NCBI GenBank assembly: GCA_039720395.1
Contig: CM077828.1
Location: 27,136,717 to 27,200,716, forward strand
DNA from: Liquidambar formosana
Taxonomy: Eukaryota; Streptophyta; Magnoliopsida; Saxifragales; Altingiaceae
DNA length: 64,000 bases
Reading direction: 5' to 3'
Translations under genes and position numbers: made by a program
Part shown: one piece after another, positions 24,140 through 37,299 of the stretch
How positions within the stretch are numbered: the stretch's first letter is position 1
How the letters are laid out: every line of letters starts with the position of its first letter
The notes under the pieces: model-generated
The model's input: the letters and a program-made list of their open reading frames with translations, nothing else
Told to the model about the DNA's origin: nothing
The model's database searches: none

Positions 24140-24538
24140 TTCCTCCGAGAGAGAGACAGAGAGAGGGTGTTTGTCTTGGACGAAATATAGGCAAGACAAA
24201 GAACGAATGGTACTTTATTCTTTTTTTTCTTTTGGCAAGTTTTGCTTTGGAAAGTAAGTATGCCGAATTAATTTGCATAGGGAGAGAGCGCAAATTTGTG
24301 GTTATTGTTCGGTAACTTGCTGTTTACCAAAAGGGCAAAAGGGAAACTGACTGTGTGTCTCTCGAGAGAGACAGAAAGAGAGGAAGAGATGCCCCTAACG
24401 AATCTGACACAGGGCCCACTACCTGCCCAAAGCTTGCTATTTCAAGCATTAGGGCCCACCAAGAAATGCTGGGTCCCTTCTTAATCGGCCAGTTCCGGAT
24501 GAAATATTGGACGTCCGTCGCCGGAGACCGGACCCCCT

Positions 24539-24615
24539 AGTGGATTTTATCATATTTTTAAATCAAATTACCACCAAATATGATAAATTTAGCACAAAAT
24601 GTGATGAAATCCACT
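24539..24615. repeat. 77-bp imperfect inverted repeat
   Basis: AGTGGATTTTATCATATTT at the left end is matched by AAAATGTGATGAAATCCACT at the right end. It may be a small MITE; no clear target-site duplication was identified. Confidence 0.6.
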
Positions 24616-26550
24616 TAGGGATTTAGTACCCGGAGATACCATAGAAAGACCTATTAACACAATCAACATGCATTTCAATTCTAATGATCAATATAGACAT
24701 ATTGTATTGATATGAAGATCTATCGTTTGTCATAGTGACTAATTAATTATTGTCTAGTCAAAACCTGGATTATGTGGTAAATAAAATATTAATAAAAATA
24801 ATAGTAAGACTGTCATTCTGGGGGAGTGGGGTGTTTGGAGTTTGTAATGGTTGTTAGATAAGATAACTGTGGTGGCCAAAGATAGGGTTAGGAAATCAAA
24901 ACCACAACGCAAATAATGTAGTTGATAAATGCAGATTAAGTGGCTCATTTCACAGAACCACATTGTCATGTCTCTAAATAAAGTGTTGAAAACAAGCATC
25001 AGAACTGCACCATTTAGCAGATCGATTCCAATAGGACATGAATATCAAAGGAGCAAGTAGGTTGGCTGAGGACAAAAATGATGTATAAATTCATGGGTTT
25101 ATTAACATCTCGAGCTTCTAAGTAATACAATACTACCGACCCTGAGATGCTTTGTTTTTGACTCCATATATTAGAATCCTATTAGGTGTTTTTGTGGCCA
25201 CAAGCCCCTATTACCTAGGAGGTTTCCCACACGTTATGGTCCATTAGTGGTAATAAGCAAAGATCCTCAACAATTACATTTCCTACAAATCATTTAGTTG
25301 CTCTCTCAGTCTCGAAGCTGGTCCCCTCAACCCTTTCAAATTAGAGAGTATTTGTCTTAACCAATTAGGGCTCTTATAGGCCTCTTAATGGAAATTAAAA
25401 CATTATAGTGTGTTTTACGTGGTATTGAAGGCACAAATTCATCATCCATCTTAAATGAAATTATTTTAAAAAATCACAGCCATAATTATATTTAATGTTA
25501 TAAATCAATTTTTAGAAATCCACAAAATGCCATTATATTGAATTTCTACTCTACTTTTATTGGAGATGACAAAAAAGGGTTGGTGTTGTTAATTAAGATG
25601 AGCCGAATAGTGTGGGCTACTCAAGTTTGGCCCGATGAATTAACGATAGAGTCTAAAAGAAAGGCTTGAGTTCAACTTCTTTAGATAATGACAGAGCTCG
25701 AACATGCTTTTAATCAAGACAATCTCAAGTCAACCTTAATTAATATTGTTGAATTAAAATATTAATGAGTTTATCCGTGCACAAATGGTGCAGATACTAC
25801 CCAATTTGGTAGGTACTTTCACATCCAAAAGTTGCAAACTTCTTGCTTCAAAGTTGCAGAAAACTGGTGGGAAAAAAAAAGAAAAAAAAAACCCTTATAA
25901 TGTCTTTAAATCATGGTTTCATGCTGTGTATTGGGATTACATGCATGCAGCATTTGGAGAATGAAATGCCAGGATCCAGCATTAAGTGATAATAACATAC
26001 GAAGTGGCAATGAGAACATAGCAACAACCGGATGAAAAGACTGAAGCAAAGGCTATGGATGTGCTAGCTATAGAAAATGTTTGGGAATAACATCCCAATG
26101 CCAGTAGCCATAGATGTCCCTAGGTGGAAATCCAACTGGTTCTTCAAGGGTACCTTCTCAAATTAGCCAATTAGGTATAACCAACGCCACCACAAAAAAT
26201 TAATCATGAGCAATGGCAAAGAAGTACTAATTTGACAACACGTGTTTATCTTACTGATACGAGAAATTCCAGTTTATCATAGAGTTTTTTTTTTTTTTTT
26301 TATTGTTTTTGTTTTTGGTTTTTTTGGGTCAAACTAGTTTATCATAGTTGTAGTCGAATGGTAACTTGTTGCCATTAGGTGATGAGCCGTGCCAATCCTA
26401 CCTTCTAAGTTCTATCAGAAGAATAGTACAATCTAAATTTGACCTGTTGTGCAGAACAAGGCAACCAAACTACAAGACTAATACCCAGATTATTTTGTCA
26501 TAAACAGGAACCAAATATCCACTTTACTTTACAGGGGAGCACACCAATTC
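24616..26550. other. Intergenic, with a partial Harbinger-type MITE trace
   Basis: No gene is recognised. At 25405-25570 the sequence (TGGTATTGAAGGCACAAATTC and following) resembles the interior of the MITEs at 49898 and 53767, without clear terminal repeats. Confidence 0.4.
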
Positions 26551-26559
26551 CAAATACTT

Positions 26560-27289
26560 AGGCCCCATTTTCATTAAGTAAGATCGATTCATAGGGTTCG
26601 AATTTTTGGCCTCTTGTTTTTCCTTTTTTCTTTTTGAAAATCTTTTCCCATCTTAATGATTTCAATTCTTGGAGATTAACTAAGTAGATGGTGATACCAA
26701 TGTCTACTTCTCTATCAAATAAAAGTTTACCAAAGTGACATGGCATACCAGTTTGTGCATCAAAATATTCTGAGGCTAATGAGCCACGTTTAGGCATGCA
26801 GGAAGTTTGAGGAGATCGACCACTCGACATCAAGTGCAAAGAATGCTAGAATCTGATATTTTTATCCGTTATTTATTCCAGGAAAATAAAAATAACACAA
26901 AAAGAATGACACCACACAGTGAATATAGAATTGAAAGAAGGAAATTCAAGGAAAAAATGTAAAATGACATGGAAAGTATTACGACTATCGCAATATGGAT
27001 AAAGAAAGACAAATCTTAACATACAAACATGCATACAGCAATATTTATTAATGTGACTAAAAGAAAACAAATCTAGATACACAAATATGCATACAATGCT
27101 ATCATCATAAGCATTAAAACATGGATAAAAGAAAACAAGTCTCAATGCATGAGCATGCAATTTAACAAATATGCACGTTGTGCACTTTAAGGTGCCTACC
27201 TTAGCTTACAAAAAACATGGAGCGAATCACATCAAACCACGAATGAAAAATAATAGGAACAAAGAACTGAGTTTTTTCTTTTGTCTTTT

Positions 27290-27330
<41 letters not shown>

Positions 27331-28207
27331 GGGGGCTAAGGAATCATCACCAACAAATACTTCTCCAGTTCTTCCACATGCACATCAACTTTTTCAACTG
27401 AGCTGGACTTCCTTGAAATACAGAGTCTTGACGGTAAGACACATGTATAATTAACTCATCTGTAGTCCCAATATTAAAAAGAGATAACTAATCATAATCA
27501 AATTAAAGCGTATGTAATGCTATCTATAATAATTAATTCCACTCAATAGAGAGATCACTTAAATTACTACAACCAACCCTACTATGAATTCTTATTTAGG
27601 GATTACTTAATATTAGTTTATAATTTGTTGAAAGACTCATAATGTGTAACCCAATCAAAATAAATTAAATTAAATTAAATGAATGACAATGTGACGGTAG
27701 TTGGCATGTGTAAAGCATTTCGTTCTATTTTTAATTGGAAGTTGGCTCATGGAAAGTGCTCTTTGCAAATGCTCTTTGCAAATTAGTAGTACACTAGATC
27801 TACAATTGACACACTAATGCTAAGGTTACGATTTGCATTATAAGCTACGGGGATTTGAGACCTACTGCCCAAGTGATTTATCTGTCTTTGCATCTCATTC
27901 AATCCAGTGAAAAATATGTGATGTTTAAAACAACTAAGATCAGTCCAAATTTGTTTGAATTGCAAGGGAGCCGAGTTGAGCCAAGCTTGAGCCTACCTAC
28001 AATGTAATGAGCCTGAGTTTATTTTGCAATGGATGCACATCGTTTTTACTCGTTCTACTCGATAGCACATAAACATTTATGAAATATTTCCACATATCTT
28101 TACTGCTTTTACCTTGGAGAGGGGTTAACTATCATGGATGCAGGGGTTTATGTCATTTGGTTAAATAATTGGAACAAACTGACCTTGGTATTCGTCTCAT
28201 CTAGTAT
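26560..28207. repeat. 3' flank of NLR A, repeated at about 53040-55360 and 55600-56939
   Basis: This flank is nearly identical to the flank of NLR B from about 55600 (same order of motifs, including ATGCACGTTGTGCACTTTAA and the CAGTGAAAAATATGTGATG region), and is a diverged match to 53040-55360. Short frames inside it are not coherently conserved. It marks the downstream limit of the duplication unit. Confidence 0.7.
27286..27329. repeat. T(14)G(30) homopolymer junction
   Basis: Fourteen T followed directly by thirty G, then A and five G. The matching place in the NLR B flank (55971 onward) has T(26) then interrupted G runs, so this tract mutates fast. G-run length may not be exact in the assembly. 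Confidence 0.9.
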
Positions 28208-28411
28208 TTAGTTCTCATGGTCATCATTATTGTTATGCAAATGCTCTTCTTGCCCAACTTCTTGATTGACCTCCGATCCCTTAACTAAATGCTCTTCTTG
28301 ATTGACCTCCAATTCCTTAACTAAATGCTCTTCTTGCTCAATTTCTTGATTGACCTCCAATTCCTTGACTAAATGCTCTTCTTGCCCAATTTCTTGATCG
28401 ACCTCCAATTT
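28208..28411 (-). other. NLR A exon 5: acidic four-unit repeat tail
   Basis: The last exon encodes four tandem units of 13-16 residues based on ELEVNQEIGQEEHLVK and ends NNNDDHEN then TAA. It follows an acceptor CAG at 28412-28414 in phase with exon 4. The units are strongly acidic and lack LRR consensus. Their function is unknown. Confidence 0.8.
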
Positions 28412-29262
28412 CTGAACAACATAAAATAAGAATAAGCTTAATGAAATCAAAAGATGTCATCCTATTTCCATTTGCAACGGTGCAACAATGAGAAAAAATA
28501 ACTAATGATATAAATAGTGACGGGTAAAGCAGAACCATGTCAACATATATGTTAGTGACGAGGTCTCATCTCGTTGCATACACCTTGGTTTTGTGATGTT
28601 AGCGTGATTGTGTAACCCTTATGATCACCTCTAAATGGAATTCCTTCTACCTCCAAGCCTCACCCAAACATCGTCCAATATTACAAGAACAATCATTTTG
28701 ATTAGTCTCACATAACTTACGTGTCGCACTCAATTTACCCCCAAAACAACACGGAAAAAAAAAAAAACTACAATTGATAAGCCACATCACCAAAAAGTAA
28801 ATTTTTTGGTCATTAGAACATTAGAACGTTCAATTGATATGAATAACTTTATGAACATAAAGTGAACAATTAATATGAATAACTTTATGAACAGAAAGTA
28901 AATTTTTTTTTATTTAAATTTTAACATAAAGTAATTTTGGTCATTAGAACATTAGACCGTTCAATTGATACCAAAATTAAAACTACAATGATTGGTCATT
29001 GGTGGTTGTTTATTTCTACTCTAGTAAATATGGCTTAACATTGCTAATTGAATGCAAAAATAAAGATCATAAAAAAAGGGGTAAAAATGCTGAAAGAAGT
29101 TCAAATTAAAATTATGAATCTAAAAAAGTGGGTATGGGATAGAGCAGGGCATTAAAGAGAGCCATGGTATACGGTAGTTATGGTAGACAGATAAAGAAGA
29201 GAATGGTAGAGAGAGTAAATAATTATTGTTTATTTACTATATATTGGGAGTCAAAGACATAC

Positions 29263-31289
29263 CTTTCTTTCTCTTTTGAAGAGCTCTTGTATGGTGTTAT
29301 TAAGGTCTCCCATCCAAACATCCATTACTTCTTGTACCTTTGGTGTGCTCACGTTTCCCATAGAGAAAGCCTTCATTTTAGGGCAATTTTTGACCAACAC
29401 ATAGTCTAGCAGTGGCAAGTCAAAAGCATAGGGACTCTGGCAGAAGCTTGTGAGGTTTGGTAGAGTCTCAAGATACAAACTTTTTAATTGAGGGATCACG
29501 ATCTTATCCCTTTTGTCTGCTTCTTCGTTCTCTCCCTTCACTACTATTTCTTCCATCATTTCGCAACTCTCTATATATAGTGTTTCAAGGTGCACAAGAG
29601 CTCCAGCCATGGAAGGAGAGAATAAATTTCTCAAATTGCCGCAGTACAGAACTTCTAGAGATTTTAGGTTACGCAAGAGGCAGGTAGGAAATAAAAGCTG
29701 CAAAGCCATAGAGGAATTGTGTTAATAGGTGAATTGATTACGGATGGAGTAGATAAAAATAACAGAAATTGTATTCGTGGAGTGGTTAAGTTTTTTCCTC
29801 CATCCCCTCTGTTCACTTAAATTGTGAAGTTCATACCTTTTCATTGAACAGACGTTCCAATTTAGGAAGACGATACAAACCCAATTCCTTCAGCATCGGG
29901 AGGAGCACCGCATCTCTATCCTCAACATTCAACCCTCCTACTTCAAATACCTCTACCAGTGAGGCACAATCATCTATCTCGAGGTCTTCTAGTTTTTGCA
30001 AGCCAGCTGGCAGCCAATTCGAAGGGACAGCCAACAATTGGTTACATTTTATCACACGGATCAGTCTTAGGTTACAAAAGGAGTGGGCTAGCAGTTGACC
30101 ATCGAGTATCCCTTCCACGTTGTCCTCACCCTCGAGTCTCAATACCTCCAAGCTTGGGAATATGATTTGCTGCCAGCAAACCCAAATGTGTTATTAACCA
30201 ACCCTAGTAAGGATGATTAAGTGACATCTATTTGAAGTTGCCTATGTCTTTTGGTGCATGCGTCATATCACTAGTCCACTGGTCAAAATATTGTGACATA
30301 TTTAAGTTTTTAAAAAATTACGTTCACATCTTGTTTTCAATAAAATAATCTGACAGGTTTAAAAAAAAAAAAAAAAAAAAAAAAAAGGGTGATTTTCCAA
30401 ACAATAAAGGACGAAGCCAATAAAGGTTGAAGGGGGCAACTGCCTTCCAGCATTTTCCCCCTGTATTTTTTTTTTCTTAAAAAAAACAGACCTAAAAGCA
30501 TCAAAGAGTAACACCCTGTATTTTATACCTTGAGTTTTTTTAAAAGTTTTAGATTTGTCAGCCCTTAATATGCATATGGTTTTCCATTATTTTTTTCTTC
30601 ATTTTTCAATTTCATTAAAACTCAATTAGATGCCAAGATTCCTTTCAAAATCGAAATGTTCCCACTTCGCCCTGAATGACATACGTCCCTGCCCTGAATG
30701 ACTGTGATCATAGAATATATATATATAAAGGGAAAATAAAGAAATCTTGTTGTACAAATATAGTTTAGATCTCAAGTAATGTGGGTACCTGTTCATGAAC
30801 TTCTTCATGGGATGTCATGGTGATTGTCTTTTGCTTTCCTACGCCTTGAAATGTTGGAATCAATACTTTCATACCGCTATTGTCGATGAACAACTCTTTC
30901 AAGACGGGCCATTTGAAAGTGTAAGGTTTAGCACCAAAACTTACGGAGTCTGGTAGACTTTTTAGACGAAGTTGGTTTAGTTGAGGAAACTGGATTACTT
31001 TTGTAGCCTCTTCAATTTCTTCTCCGCCTTCCTGGTCTTTGCCAACAATTTCCACTATGGCGCAATTGATAATGCATAGTTGTTCAAGTTTCACAAGAAG
31101 TTCAGCTATGGAAGGGGTGAATATATATTTTAAACTCTGACAGTCTTCAACTTCTAGGCATTGTAAGTTTTGAAAGCCCTGAATTCCTGGGGTGCCCATC
31201 TCCCATAGATGAGTCAACTTGGGTAGAGATTTTAACCTCAAAATTTTCAAATGAGTGAGTGCTAAATCTGCATCTCCTTCCCCAATATT
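29263..31289 (-). other. NLR A exons 2-4 (LRR exons)
   Basis: Exons 30789-31289 (167 codons), 29837-30169 (111 codons) and 29263-29697 (145 codons) each start after a CAG acceptor and end at a GTA donor, all phase 0. They encode beta-strand-type LRRs with LxxLxxLxLxxLP and LKxLxIxxC patterns (LPKLTHLWEMG, LPKLERLFNEK, LPNLTSFCQSP). The same exon lengths occur in NLR B. Confidence 0.85.
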
Positions 31290-32288
31290 CTGTTGAGCAA
31301 ATTAGTGGATTTTGTAAAACAACTATTTTAATTCAATAGGATAATACATGAATAAATTAATAATCACAATTAACAAAAATTAATACAAGAAATATTTAAC
31401 TAAAATAAAATTTTTTTAAAAAAAGTTTGTCTTACATCATTATAGAGAAGCATTGATAATCATTTGTTGATTTTAAGGAGGATTAGAGATAAAGGGTTTC
31501 TATCTATTGTAAAAAATAGTTGGAATCGGTTTCACAAAATCCCCATGAACTAATTAAAAAAAAAAAAAAAACTTGAACATTAAATTGTGATCCTTTGCCC
31601 CTCTATCAAATTTATTACCTATTTTTGTCCAAAATTTGTCAAAGTTAATGTAAAAAACAATTATAAAAGTAGTTTATACATTAAATTCGATTAATGACAT
31701 TATATGATGCTCACATGGGCTATATCCTTCATACTTCTAATGACAAAAACAAAGAAGGAGATAAGATACCATAATCAAATAGTTCGGGGAGTAATTCGTT
31801 TAGTTTTGAAGTTCAAGGAGATTATGTGGAATTGACTTATAGTTCGAGGGGGATTTTGTGTATTTTACTCTTAGTATTATTATAAACACTGGTCACGAAT
31901 CTAATAATTAGAGTCCCAGAATTTCGAAAGCTCGAAGTCCAACATGGAGTGCATCTGGTGAGTAAAAGAGTCATAATTTCTGGAGTGCGCACGTTCGATC
32001 ATGTGTGGTGATGATGCATATGAATTAACTATGTAATCATCAATTTTTTACGTTCTTTTGGTTTTGTCTCCCTATTTTATTATTTATTTTTTTTAAAAAA
32101 AATGTTGGCTAGATTTTTTTTACCGATTGTGGCTATGAAATTCCTGATTTGTTTCCAAGCAAAATTTTGTATTTGGGCCATAATTCTTCTCTTTCCCTGA
32201 TCTTTGTAAGGCATTTTACTTTTTAGTGGATAAAGAATCATTTTTTTTCCATGAAATTAATCAAAAAAAAATTAAAAATAAATTGAGC

Positions 32289-32408
32289 CACCATTCAATG
32301 GGTCACATATGCACGTAGTCAAATTTGATGACTTTGAAGGGCACAGTCCCACCATTCAATGGGTCACATATGCACATATTCAGATTTGATGACTTTGAAG
32401 GGCACAGT
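32289..32408. repeat. 60-bp tandem duplication in NLR A intron 1, single in NLR B
   Basis: CCACCATTCAATGGGTCACA and the following bases occur at 32289 and again at 32349. NLR B has only part of one copy at about 60900. Directly after it lies C(24)A(14) at 32423-32460, absent from NLR B. Confidence 0.85.
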
Positions 32409-32425
32409 CTCAATCATAACAACCC

Positions 32426-32456
<31 letters not shown>

Positions 32457-32702
32457 AAAATTGTCAAAAGTTTTCATCGCTTGATTTATACCATTCCTTT
32501 TGATTGAATGAGTATAAGCCAATCACCAAAATGAGGTAATAGTTGGTATAATTGATCCACCAAGTGGGGCCTAACATTTAGTCGGTTCAAATTTTTTAAT
32601 TTATGCTGATATGATGTTGCATTTTTTTGTGAACCTAACAAACTGGACTTACTTGATTTATTCCATTTGTTTTTGTCTCGTACCGAAAAATATAGTACTT
32701 TG

Positions 32703-32744
<42 letters not shown>

Positions 32745-35712
32745 AAGAAGCTACTAGCACTATGATTCACGGGTTAACGGTTTAACTTATCCAAAAATAA
32801 AATAATAATAATAATAATTATTAATTGTTGATTGTTTCACTCCTTCAAACAGCATGAATGTTACCTCTTTAAATTTTGACAAATATAACAGATCATATTT
32901 CGAGGAAATAATCAGCAATTATAGGGGATTATGTGTTCTAACTAAAAAGAATAATTATGTTTACCTTTTCGTTGAATAGATGTTGTGTAGCAATATCATG
33001 GTTTCCTTCTGAAATCAGACTGTTTGGGCAGAAACTCCTGAACTCTGGAAGTTCCACAAGCGTCAACTCACTTAATTTTGGGAACCTGATTTTATCGGTG
33101 GCTTCCCCATCTTCTCCTCTTTCCGTTGCAACAATTTCTTTAATCATCTTGCACTTTTCTATTTTTAGAACTTTGAGTTGCTCTAGACCACTAGCTACGG
33201 ATTGTGAGAAGAGATTTTCCAATCTATCACATCTTTCGACTTCAACATGCCTTAGTTCTCTAAAGGACCTTGCTGGAAGTTTGCTCTGACATATCGCTTT
33301 CAAATTAACGACTTCAGAGATTTTCAATGACTCCAAGTTAGGGAAGATATTATTCGAAAGCAAATCCACTGTATCAATAAGATATTCCAGCCCCTCACAT
33401 TTGGTAAGCGTCAACGACTTCAATTCTATGATAAGATTCTGCGGAGTTAGGTCATTGAGAACATTCTTCACGCCTTTTAGTGTTAAATGCAGAGTTTCCG
33501 TCTTCTGAAGTAGCACATTAATCCAATTGTCAACAGGAATCCCTGTATCAAGATTGAGTTTCAATTCATTTCGGAATTTATGTTTACGACCCCAGTTCCA
33601 ATTCTCACCAGGGTTTATAACTATTCCAAATCTCTTAAGGTTCCCAAAGGGATTGACACCAGGTGGAAATTTGGTAGTTGGTAAACAAGTTTCTAAAGTG
33701 GTCAATTTAGATAAGGATACTAGCTCATTGAGGTTCACTTTATTTTCTGCATTGCCTTCTTCTTCTTCAACCACCCACCGCAAACTACTGTTTCTCAGGT
33801 ACAATTCTTCTAGTCGTTTTAAGCTCAAGATGACCCCAGGTGTAACTGTTTCAATACTATCACATCCGGTCAAATCTAACAACCTTAGATGAGTTAGATT
33901 CCCAATTTCTTGGGGCAATTTCTTTATAGAAGAATTTCGAAAACTGAGTATTACGAGTGCCTTCAACTATCCAATTGCAGCTATGTTTTCTAACTGGCAG
34001 TAATGTAGACATAATGTTCGAAGCTCTGTCAAAAATAAGAGTGAGGGTGGCTTTACCCACTCCAAATTTAACACCTTGAGTTCTTTCATCCCTTCAAATA
34101 AATCGTCTGGCACTTCTCGTGATTTACCCCAACATTGCAGCAGTAAAAGTTCAAGTTTTGGGCAGTCCATCCGATCGGGAAGCTCATCCGTAGGCATAAT
34201 GTTTATAGGAAACTCCTTCAATTCCCGACCATCTCCAAACTTAAAAACTTCTTCACCTTCTGTCCCTATAAACCTTATGACATCACGCACTACATCATGG
34301 ACTCTGACGCACCCTTCCTTGTAACCGTCTAGCAATAAATAAAAATTTTTAAGCGTGGCGATCAACGTGTGCACTCTGTTTCTTATTTGCACCAACGTAT
34401 CAATGCCTTTGCACAAAGCTAGCCCCATCCCATATCTAACCAGATCTTCGACCCTAATGTCAGCGTCTTCTTCAAATAGGCAACACAGCAACAAACATGA
34501 CTTCGCTTCCGGACTTTCCAAAAAATCGTAACTCAACTTAATACTCTCATACACTTCTTTCTTCAGTCCTGGGATGTTTTCTGGGTTACACTTCTTCAGT
34601 TGTTGAAGTGCATTTGTCCATACATGCTCCTGTTTCCCTTTTAGTGCCGCTCCGATGATTACAAGCGCAATTGGTAGACCTCCACATTCTTTTACAACCC
34701 CTTTTGCTATCTGATTCAAATGAGGTGAGTCGTCAATAGAATCGCCTGCCTTCTGCTTAAATAGATTCCACGCTTCTTGTTCAGGCAATACTGGAATTGT
34801 GAAATTCCGATGAGTTCCCGTCATATTGCAAGCATCAATGCTCCGCGACGTTAGCAAGACTTTGCAACCCTTGTAAACACCACCAATTCCAATTTCCTCC
34901 AAATCGAGCCGCTCCCAAACATCATCCAATATTATTAGGACGCTCTTACCATTCTTCAGTCTTTCCCGCAAAGCATCTCCTCTTTTATAGAAATCCTTCT
35001 TATCGAACGCCAGGCCTAACTTTTCTCCAATTTCTTCTTGGATCTTTTCCTTATCTTGATTTTGGCTGACAACAACCATCACGTTCTCATCAAATAATTT
35101 CTCCGCTTCTGCTCTTTTGCGAATCTTCTGCACCGTTGTTGTCTTCCCTACGCCCCCTGATCCACATATCCCAATCGCATGGATGTCATCATCCTTCAGA
35201 GCTGCCATGATATCTTTCATAATGGACATTCTAGATTCAAAATCTACAAATGTTAACCGATTAATCTCTTCTTGGAGCCCAATGACATGTTGCGTCTTCG
35301 TCTTTGCTTCCTTACTAAGATTGTAACGTGAAATCAGATCTGGACACCACCCATCCAACCACCGTTTGTTTACTCTGACTTCGTCTTCCAACATTTTCTT
35401 CACCTCTTCGTTGGTCCGATCCGCCTTTGTTAGCAAGCTGTCAAGGCCAGGAGCGATAACCTGTCCATTTCTACTGGCTTCATCGACGGAATGTTGCGCC
35501 TCATTTTGGATTTTACCAAGACTGTCAACTTCTGTTTTGAGGGTCTTCATGTTGCTGCCGTAGTCAATCACATAGCCAACATGTTCTTGAATCCACGGGA
35601 CCACTCCGATTTTCTCTTTGATGAGATCAACCAAGCATCCTTTAATTTCCTCTCCAATAAGATTATACAAGAATGCTCCGATTAGAGCTACAATGGAAAT
35701 AAGATTCCACAT

Positions 35713-36240
35713 TTTTCTTTTCCCTTCTTAGCTTCTTTCTTTCTTCCTTTTTTTTTTTTTTAATTTTGTTTTTTGTTTTTTGTTTTTTGCCCTGTTTTTT
35801 TTTTTTTTTTTTTTTTTTTAATTAGTAGCGTCTGACACAAACGCAATTATAAGAGATTTGAAACCGACAAACAAGAGTTCCACTGGAATCAAATTGATCA
35901 GAAGAAAGGAAACTTTTCCCCTGTATATAATAGAAGAACTAAGAATATAAGTATTCAATAGCAGAGATTTTCACCAGCTAGTAATAGATCAGAAGAATGA
36001 TAATAAAGCGTATAACACAAGCGATTACAGAGGAGGTGGAGATGACAAAAATGAGTACAAATGTAGATAAGTATATGTTATGGTAAATTTACCATAACAT
36101 ATAGATTTTCTTTTATCTTGTTATTTTTTAGTATTTTGAATCAAAATAAAAGTGAAAAAATCACTAAATTTTGATCACCCTAGGCCAAATTCTTGGCTCA
36201 GTCCCTAGACTCAACCCCAGCTTGTATAGAAAATTTGCTT
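35713..36240 (-). promoter_or_regulatory. Upstream region of NLR A
   Basis: This stretch upstream of the NLR A start is homologous to 46010-46310 upstream of the NLR C fragment (shared AGAGATTTGAAACCGACAAA and ATTTTCACCAGCTAGTAATA). Conservation in front of separate NLR copies marks it as promoter and 5' untranslated sequence. Long poly(T) runs on the plus strand lie close to the start. No exact transcription start was assigned. Confidence 0.5.
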
Positions 36241-36465
36241 ATGTTTTAAAATATCATATCCAGATCCATTACTTATAAAATTTAATTTCATATAATTTCA
36301 TATACCATTTTAAGCATTTTACGTTAAACGAAACCTTCTACATAAAAACGAAACCTTCTCACTCTCTCCACGAGTGGGAGTAGTTTTTACGGTACTAATA
36401 TCTCCCAAAAAACCAAATGGTTACAGTGAGTTTGAGATTGACAGAAAATCAGTAGAGGCATAGCA

Positions 36466-36846
36466 AAGACTAAGTAGATCTATGCAAAAATAATAATAAT
36501 AATAATTTTTTAAAAAAAAGAAGGAAAGATCTTATCAAAAAACAAGAGATCTAAATAGGTAAGAGAGTCGAATTCGTACTGGCGTATTTTGTTGATTGAC
36601 AGCAGTGGCAAGGACGATGGGTTTTTGGCTCCGATCGGAAGGTGCGTAGTGATCAACGGCGACGTGCGTGGTGACGGTCAACGACCTCTCTTGGCCTCTC
36701 AAGTCTCACAAGTCTTTCTTCATCCTTCTTATCTTAGTATTCTTCACTTTTCAATAATGCACCCACGACTTTCTCGATACAATTTACATAAAGTAAATAT
36801 TCCCCCTTTAATCTTTGAAAAATCTTCTCAAAGCTGTCCCCCACTT
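36466..36846. repeat. Repeat R, copy 2
   Basis: Matches 3844-4210 along its length, with small indels (for example an AAT microsatellite at about 36487-36506). It lies between NLR A and the second phosphoglycerate-mutase-like copy, the same position relative to that gene as copy 1. Confidence 0.8.
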
Positions 36847-36851
36847 GATAG

Positions 36852-37107
36852 TTGGGGAAATTACAAAAGCAACCTTTTAGCTGACCATGTCTAATGGCCT
36901 TTTAGTCCGAAGACTAAAATTCACTCTTACGAGGCTACTACTCCATTCAGCAGAAGGGTAAACTTGTCATTTATGTAAAGTGAATAGTGTCTTGTAGTTG
37001 GTTGAAATAAATTGAGCTGAGAGTTGTTGATGACTGTAGTCGAGAATAATCAATATACTGATATATAAAAAACTCTCCCCAACTGGACCTACTGGTAATT
37101 TCCCCAA
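36852..37107. mobile_element. 256-bp MITE with perfect 13-bp TIRs
   Basis: Left end TTGGGGAAATTAC (36852-36864) and right end GTAATTTCCCCAA (37095-37107) are exact inverted repeats. The centre has no reading frame. The superfamily is not clear because no target-site duplication is obvious. Confidence 0.7.
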
Positions 37108-37299
37108 AGTAGTTTAAAAAAATGAGAATGCTCAAAGCAAAAAGGATGAACGTGCGATTCTATGGGAGCGATAATAAATAGGTATAAATAGAAAAGAAAA
37201 GAAGGAATAGTAGAGAAAAAGTTCTACAAAGCTGTATCCGAGTCATCACACAGTCCCACACACATTATTTTTTTATTTTTTTTTTATTTTTATTTGCCG

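Larger units (their letters stand above)
28208..35712 (-). pseudogene. NLR A: CC-NB-ARC-LRR immune receptor (RPS5/RPS2-like), one nonsense codon
   Basis: Five exons, all phase 0: 32965-35712, 30789-31289, 29837-30169, 29263-29697, 28208-28411. The intact product would be about 1406 residues. Seen in exon 1: a hydrophobic N-terminus (LISIVALIGAFLYNLIG), a coiled-coil, P-loop GSGGVGKTT at about residue 184, kinase-2 VLIILDDVW, RNBS-B KVLLTSRS, GLPL as CGGLPIALVI, an MHD-like VHDVVRD, then LRRs. Exons 2-4 add LRRs and exon 5 an acidic repeat tail. A TAG at 33967-33969 replaces the CAG seen in NLR B, just after the first LRRs. The frame is otherwise open. The product would be a CC-NB-ARC with few LRRs (about 581 residues), or the gene is a young pseudogene. 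Such proteins sense pathogen effectors inside the cell. Confidence 0.9.

Noticed and set aside
26558..26839. 93-codon minus-strand frame in the NLR A 3' flank
   Set aside because: The diverged copy at about 53.0-53.4 kb does not keep the frame and no domain is recognised.
36180..36215. Possible second hAT terminus (CCAAATTCTTGGCTCAGTCCCTAG)
   Set aside because: Only loosely similar to the terminus at 3803-3824, with no partner end or target-site duplication.
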